Assembly (NCBI GenBank): GCA_964586785.1
Contig: CAZPHS010000008.1
Span: 14,942-78,941, forward strand
Length of the DNA: 64,000 bases
Direction: 5' to 3'
Origin: SZUA-584 sp041656035
Lineage (GTDB): Bacteria; Bacillota; Clostridia; Christensenellales; SZUA-584
Below are positions 60,421 to 64,000 of the stretch, one piece after another. The first letter of the stretch is position 1. Every line of letters begins with the position of its first letter. Below the pieces are notes generated by a model, which worked only from the letters and a program-made list of their open reading frames with translations, made no database searches and was not told the origin of the DNA. The translations under genes were made by a program, and so were the position numbers.

Positions 60421-61773
60421 CTATTTTAGCTTATAATTGTCTAAAGCAGAAAAATCAAGTTCAACATTGTTACTGATAATTTCCCCTGTCTCCATATTTA
60501 CTTTTACATATAGATGCTGCCCAGGTAAATCCGAACCAAATACTATTGAACTTTTCCTATCAGGATAAGTAGAATATATAAACATCCAATCGCCTGCAAT
60601 ATCAATCATATGGTTTCTCGAATAAATATCTGGCGGTGCATCACAAAGTTTCTCTTTTTCTCCAATTATCTCAGCATCTAAAAACAGTTTGTAAAGTACC
60701 CCGTTATCTAGCATGATTATATATTTATCATCAAATGCCAATATCCTTTGTCTTGCTTTTAAATTCAACACCTCCTCGAATTTAAAAGTATCCGGATTCA
60801 TTCTGTATAGTATTTCATTTTTCAAGGGAGGTGTTTTGTATTTCGTATCGCTCCATTTATCAGCCATAATATAAACATATCCATTTAATTTTGTCATATA
60901 ATCTATATTAAAGTCCACTGTCAATCCATCAGGTATAAAGCTTTGTTTTACATAGAAAGATGACTTATCCAAAATAACCACCATTTCATTATAGGAGCAG
61001 TATATATTTTCTTCGTCCATATGATATGCCTTGATGACATCTTTTTGTTGCAATTTATTATTACCAAGTTTAAATACAAGTCCTCCGTTATTTATATCAA
61101 TGAAATACGGTTGGGAATTATCAGGAAATCTATCATATTTAAAATCCTCAGTAAGAGACATTGTTACTGCAATCAGATCATCAAATCCATAGATATCTTT
61201 TTTCACTTCACCGCTTTTATAATAAAAATTAAATGTTTTTTTGTATTCATTTTGTAATCTATGAACTATTTCGAATTCTTTATTAAATAAGGTTATCTCT
61301 TCTTGAATATTGCCGCCGCTTATTAATTTATACCCATTATTTAAAATGGAGAACCCTGAAATGTTATCATATTCATCATAATAAGCGCTGTATTTATTAC
61401 TCCCTATATCACTAAAATACAATGAATACTTATTCTTTGATTCCACCAAAGGGTCGTGTACCTTTTTAGCAATTTCTCTTAGTCCGATAAAATATATAGT
61501 ATCGTCAACAATTTGAATATGTGTTACGCTTGGGTTTTTTAACTCTATGCGTACATCGGTTCCTTCAAAATTCATACTATATATGCCTGCATCGCCTTGT
61601 TCGTTAGACAAATAGTATATACGATCATAATAAACGCACGCTGCATTTCCATGGTCTTCCATCCTATCGTTTTTCAAACTCAGACTCAAATAGTCTCTAT
61701 CTGTGAAAACAACACAAGAAGATAAGGTTAATATTATTAATAAAAGCATTATCATTTTAAATATTTTATACAT
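60421..61773 (-). CDS. Lipoprotein with beta-propeller-like repeats, unknown function
   Basis: A 450-residue lipoprotein with signal YKIFKMIMLLLIILTLSSC (lipobox Cys 20) and a mature part of repeated aromatic-hydrophobic beta strands such as RIYYLSNEQGDAGIYSM and TIYFIGLREIAKK, which resembles DUF5050-like propellers. AAAGGAG precedes the ATG at 61773. It lies between two Rhs fragments, so it could be the immunity gene of a tip that has been lost or moved. Base composition is AT-richer than the core genes, consistent with transfer. Confidence 0.6.
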   Translation of the reverse strand: MYKIFKMIMLLLIILTLSSCVVFTDRDYLSLSLKNDRMEDHGNAACVYYDRIYYLSNEQGDAGIYSMNFEGTDVRIELKNPSVTHIQIVDDTIYFIGLREIAKKVHDPLVESKNKYSLYFSDIGSNKYSAYYDEYDNISGFSILNNGYKLISGGNIQEEITLFNKEFEIVHRLQNEYKKTFNFYYKSGEVKKDIYGFDDLIAVTMSLTEDFKYDRFPDNSQPYFIDINNGGLVFKLGNNKLQQKDVIKAYHMDEENIYCSYNEMVVILDKSSFYVKQSFIPDGLTVDFNIDYMTKLNGYVYIMADKWSDTKYKTPPLKNEILYRMNPDTFKFEEVLNLKARQRILAFDDKYIIMLDNGVLYKLFLDAEIIGEKEKLCDAPPDIYSRNHMIDIAGDWMFIYSTYPDRKSSIVFGSDLPGQHLYVKVNMETGEIISNNVELDFSALDNYKLK

Positions 61774-61814
61774 AACTTTCTCCTTTAATATTAACAACTG
61801 CCTCCTAGTTATTG

Positions 61815-62190
61815 TATGTATAGTCATGTTCTTCTCTTAGCGTAACGCCCTGTTCCTTGTACTGTATCTTTTCCACCATGCCGTTGGCGTTATACGTGTA
61901 TTGCCTGCGCATGTAGCCTGTTCCGCAATCGTCTATATCGTTCCTGAATGTGTCGGTGTAGTTAAGCCTGCCGTTGGCGGAATAGGCGTACTGCTGAACT
62001 AGAAATTATGGCGGTTACTCCCGCCTTGTCCGCGGTTGAGAGCACATTGCCGATGTTGTCGTATACGTAAGTGATTTGCGCTCCACCGCCGTGCTTGTTG
62101 ACCAGTCTGCCGGCGATGTCGTACTCCTGCGTGCCCGTTATGCCCGTCGGGTCTGCGGACACCACGTGGTCGCATATTTTGCCCGTCCTT
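61815..62190 (-). pseudogene. Rhs/YD-repeat fragment with frameshift
   Basis: On the minus strand it encodes YDIAGRLVNKHGGGAQITYVYDNIGNVL, then a frame change near 61990-62000, then further YD-type sequence (NANGMVEKIQYKEQG). It has no start, and 62113-62185 repeats 58489-58561. It is non-functional debris. Confidence 0.75.
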
Positions 62191-62226
62191 ATTTAGAAGA
62201 ATATGATTCCCATTACTACGTATAAA

Positions 62227-63096
62227 TTAATTTTCTTGCTTGTATTCTTCATTATCTATTGCTTTTCTAATCTCTGGGTTGTTTAAATCATTTAATGTAT
62301 ACCCTCTTAAGTCTTTTATGTTTTTATCTGCACCATTATTTATGAGTATATCAACTATATTTTTATTTTGGCGTAGTACCGCATAGAATAATGGCGTACG
62401 CCCATCCATATCTTTCGCTTCAATATTTGCTCCGTTTTTTATTAAAACTTCAACAACTTTGCTTTTATTCCATCCACATGCAATCATTATAGGTGTAGTG
62501 GAGTTTAACTCTTTCTCAAGCCTACCCTCTATATCAACCCCACAAGTCAATAAATACTCTACAATATCGGTATGCCCTTCAGATGCTGATTTATACAATG
62601 GCGTATGCCCGCTATCGTCAAGTAAATCCGGATTTGCACCGTGCTCTACCAACAGCTTAATTACATCAATATGCCCTTCCTGCGCAGCCCAATGAATCAG
62701 TGAATAGCCTTCTTTGTCACTTGCATAGCCATTGACATCTCCTCCGAGCCCGATAAGACATCTTAACGTTTTACAACAATCCATCGAAGCTGCAAGCATC
62801 ATTGGTTCATACCATGTTAGGCTCAGTTTATATTTCATCAATAATTCAGCCGCTTCAACATGATCCATATAACATGCGTACTTTAAGGCACTAAACCCTT
62901 TTTTATCGTAAATGTCAACATTTACACATAAATTAAGTAATAGCTTTATTGCCTCAACATTATTGCATATTGTGGCTTGATGTATTAATGTTTGACCCTC
63001 TTTATTTTTTTTATTTATATTTTTTGAAGTCAGATTAACCTTTAACAAATCATTTTCATTATTCTCTATTGCTTTAAATAGTCTATTAATATTCAT
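62227..63096 (-). CDS. Ankyrin-repeat protein, candidate Rhs immunity protein
   Basis: A 289-residue protein made of about seven ankyrin repeats (GQTLIHQATICNNVEAIKLL, GYSLIHWAAQEGHIDVIKLL, GHTPLYKSASEGHTDIVEYL, and so on). There is no signal peptide, so it is cytoplasmic. Its ATG overlaps the stop of the Rhs gene upstream by 4 bases, so it is translationally coupled. Ankyrin proteins are recorded as immunity partners in polymorphic-toxin loci, so this is the inferred role; direct evidence is lacking. Confidence 0.82.
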   Translation of the reverse strand: MNINRLFKAIENNENDLLKVNLTSKNINKKNKEGQTLIHQATICNNVEAIKLLLNLCVNVDIYDKKGFSALKYACYMDHVEAAELLMKYKLSLTWYEPMMLAASMDCCKTLRCLIGLGGDVNGYASDKEGYSLIHWAAQEGHIDVIKLLVEHGANPDLLDDSGHTPLYKSASEGHTDIVEYLLTCGVDIEGRLEKELNSTTPIMIACGWNKSKVVEVLIKNGANIEAKDMDGRTPLFYAVLRQNKNIVDILINNGADKNIKDLRGYTLNDLNNPEIRKAIDNEEYKQEN

Positions 63097-64000
63097 TTAG
63101 ATTCACCACCAATTTTCATATAGCGTTGCGCCAACAAAAACTCGACAGGATAATAATAATGGTCATGTGGTGTCGGCATTTTATTAGGTTTTGGATAAGG
63201 AGGTTGTTTAACATCCGGATGAAAATGCGGTTTCGGGTTTCCACTATGCCCATGCGGATGATGTATTGGTTCTTTTCCTTTCCCAGCCTTCTTTGCTTTT
63301 TGTTCCGCTTCTTTCCTTGTGTTAGATTTATCTCGGATAGCAGGTTCTTTAATTTCTCTGGACTCCACAACAGTATTATCCGATATTGAATCAACAACCT
63401 CTACTACTACAACTACTGTAACAACTGCAGCCACTCCGAGAAGCAACCAACCAAAAGGGTTCCATATATTTGCTGCTCCAGCAATAGCAAAAGCTGCTGC
63501 AATATGTCCCGTGGGATCAATATAATTCACCGGATTATTCATACAGTAACTGTACAGATTCTGCGTCCATGGGTCGTACAGATTCCCCGTGTAGCTGTCC
63601 TGCGTGAGAAAACGTCCTGTCGCGGGGTTGTAGTACCGCGCGTTCATGTAATGCATACCGGTGGACTTGTCGTATGTCGCGCCGGTAAACTGCGTCTCGT
63701 TGTAGAAGCTGCCACCGCCTTCGATGGTGTTGCCGAACGTGTCATACGCGTAGTCTTTCTTGTAGCCGCCGTCCGGTTTTAAGATAACCGTTGTGCTGCC
63801 GCGCATGTCGTAGTTAAAGTAGTACCACGCGTCCCCGTCCTGCACATCGCCGAAGCGCTTGCTCGATATCACCTCGCCGCCGCGCGTTACTATATTCTCG
63901 GATATTTTGACGTTGTTTATATCCGTGGTAAACAGCACCGCATCGCCCGTGTAGTAATACTTTATAGTTTCGGCGCTTTCCTTTAAAATCCTTTGTCCGT
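63093..64000 (-). CDS. Rhs-family polymorphic toxin, C-terminal part (5' end outside window)
   Basis: About 302 residues are visible; the gene continues beyond 64000. The Rhs core reads YYYTGDAVLFTTD, FNYDMRGSTTVILK, YDTFGNTIEGGGSF and MNARYYNPATGRFLTQDSYT, ending in the conserved NPVNYIDPTGH that marks the switch to a variable tip. The tip has a membrane-like helix (WLLLGVAAVVTVVVVVEVV) and a His-rich end, IHHPHGHSGNPKPHFHPD, then HDHYYYP; no named toxin family is claimed. It is coupled to the ankyrin gene by a 4-base overlap. The core duplicates 59941-60287. Confidence 0.88.
   Translation of the reverse strand, partial: GQRILKESAETIKYYYTGDAVLFTTDINNVKISENIVTRGGEVISSKRFGDVQDGDAWYYFNYDMRGSTTVILKPDGGYKKDYAYDTFGNTIEGGGSFYNETQFTGATYDKSTGMHYMNARYYNPATGRFLTQDSYTGNLYDPWTQNLYSYCMNNPVNYIDPTGHIAAAFAIAGAANIWNPFGWLLLGVAAVVTVVVVVEVVDSISDNTVVESREIKEPAIRDKSNTRKEAEQKAKKAGKGKEPIHHPHGHSGNPKPHFHPDVKQPPYPKPNKMPTPHDHYYYPVEFLLAQRYMKIGGESK

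Noticed and set aside
58368..64000. Prophage or transposon as the source of the Rhs fragments
   Set aside because: No integrase, transposase, terminal repeats or phage structural genes are visible in the interval.

Overview
The window looks like a chromosomal segment of a spore-forming, anaerobic member of the Clostridia (Bacillota). The basis is SpoIIE, a SpoIID-like protein, SpoVG, WhiA, RapZ, a CarD-family regulator, a PIN/TRAM YacL-like protein, DUF1540 and DUF4364 proteins, strong AGGAGG ribosome sites and TTGACA/TATAAT promoters. An aldehyde:ferredoxin oxidoreductase homologue and a TM1266-type hydrogenase-system regulator point to anaerobic life. The species cannot be named from the sequence.

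Layout. (1) 1-12.7 kb is a catabolic island. A CUT2 sugar ABC importer, a zinc-dependent dehydrogenase and a creatininase-fold hydrolase form one minus-strand operon, possibly for inositol-type substrates. An AOR with a small Fe-S protein, a GntR/FCD regulator, an AEC transporter, an MBL-fold hydrolase and a DUF1847 protein follow. Four minus-strand promoters here share an ATTATATA core, and one site is a perfect 27-bp palindrome, so the island looks like one local regulon. (2) 12.7-13.7 kb is an RNA locus: tRNA-Val, a probable 6S RNA and tRNA-Gln under one promoter, followed by a 144-bp tandem array in which each unit carries the tRNA-Gln 3' end and a terminator. (3) 14-25 kb holds DUF4364, a leader with an attenuator-like terminator before a TM1266 gene and an orphan substrate-binding lipoprotein, a secreted CARDB-like protein, a cluster of DnaA boxes, a SpoIID/SH3 protein, a MATE transporter and SpoIIE. 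(4) 25-42 kb is core: enolase; murB-PHP-rapZ-whiA-HPr; uvrC with a PBP, FtsW and FHA cell-wall cluster; Cu/Zn SOD; CarD; YacL; spoVG; tyrS; yigZ; rho. (5) 42-47 kb has an orphan c-di-GMP-I riboswitch and a MoxR-DUF58-transglutaminase operon. (6) 47-58.4 kb is an arabinoside-use locus: a CUT1 ABC importer and GH127 on one strand, LacI and GH51 on the other, with two identical operators, then a sugar-binding/GGDEF fusion. (7) 58.4-64 kb is an Rhs polymorphic-toxin region with a broken Rhs gene, duplicated YD-repeat debris, two toxin-tip/candidate-immunity pairs and a third lipoprotein.

How the parts fit. The two sugar loci bind, import and cleave or oxidise plant- or polyol-derived substrates under local repressors. 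The core block couples cell-wall synthesis, division and sporulation. The Rhs end is the most plastic part. No CRISPR array, prophage, intact transposase or rRNA was seen.
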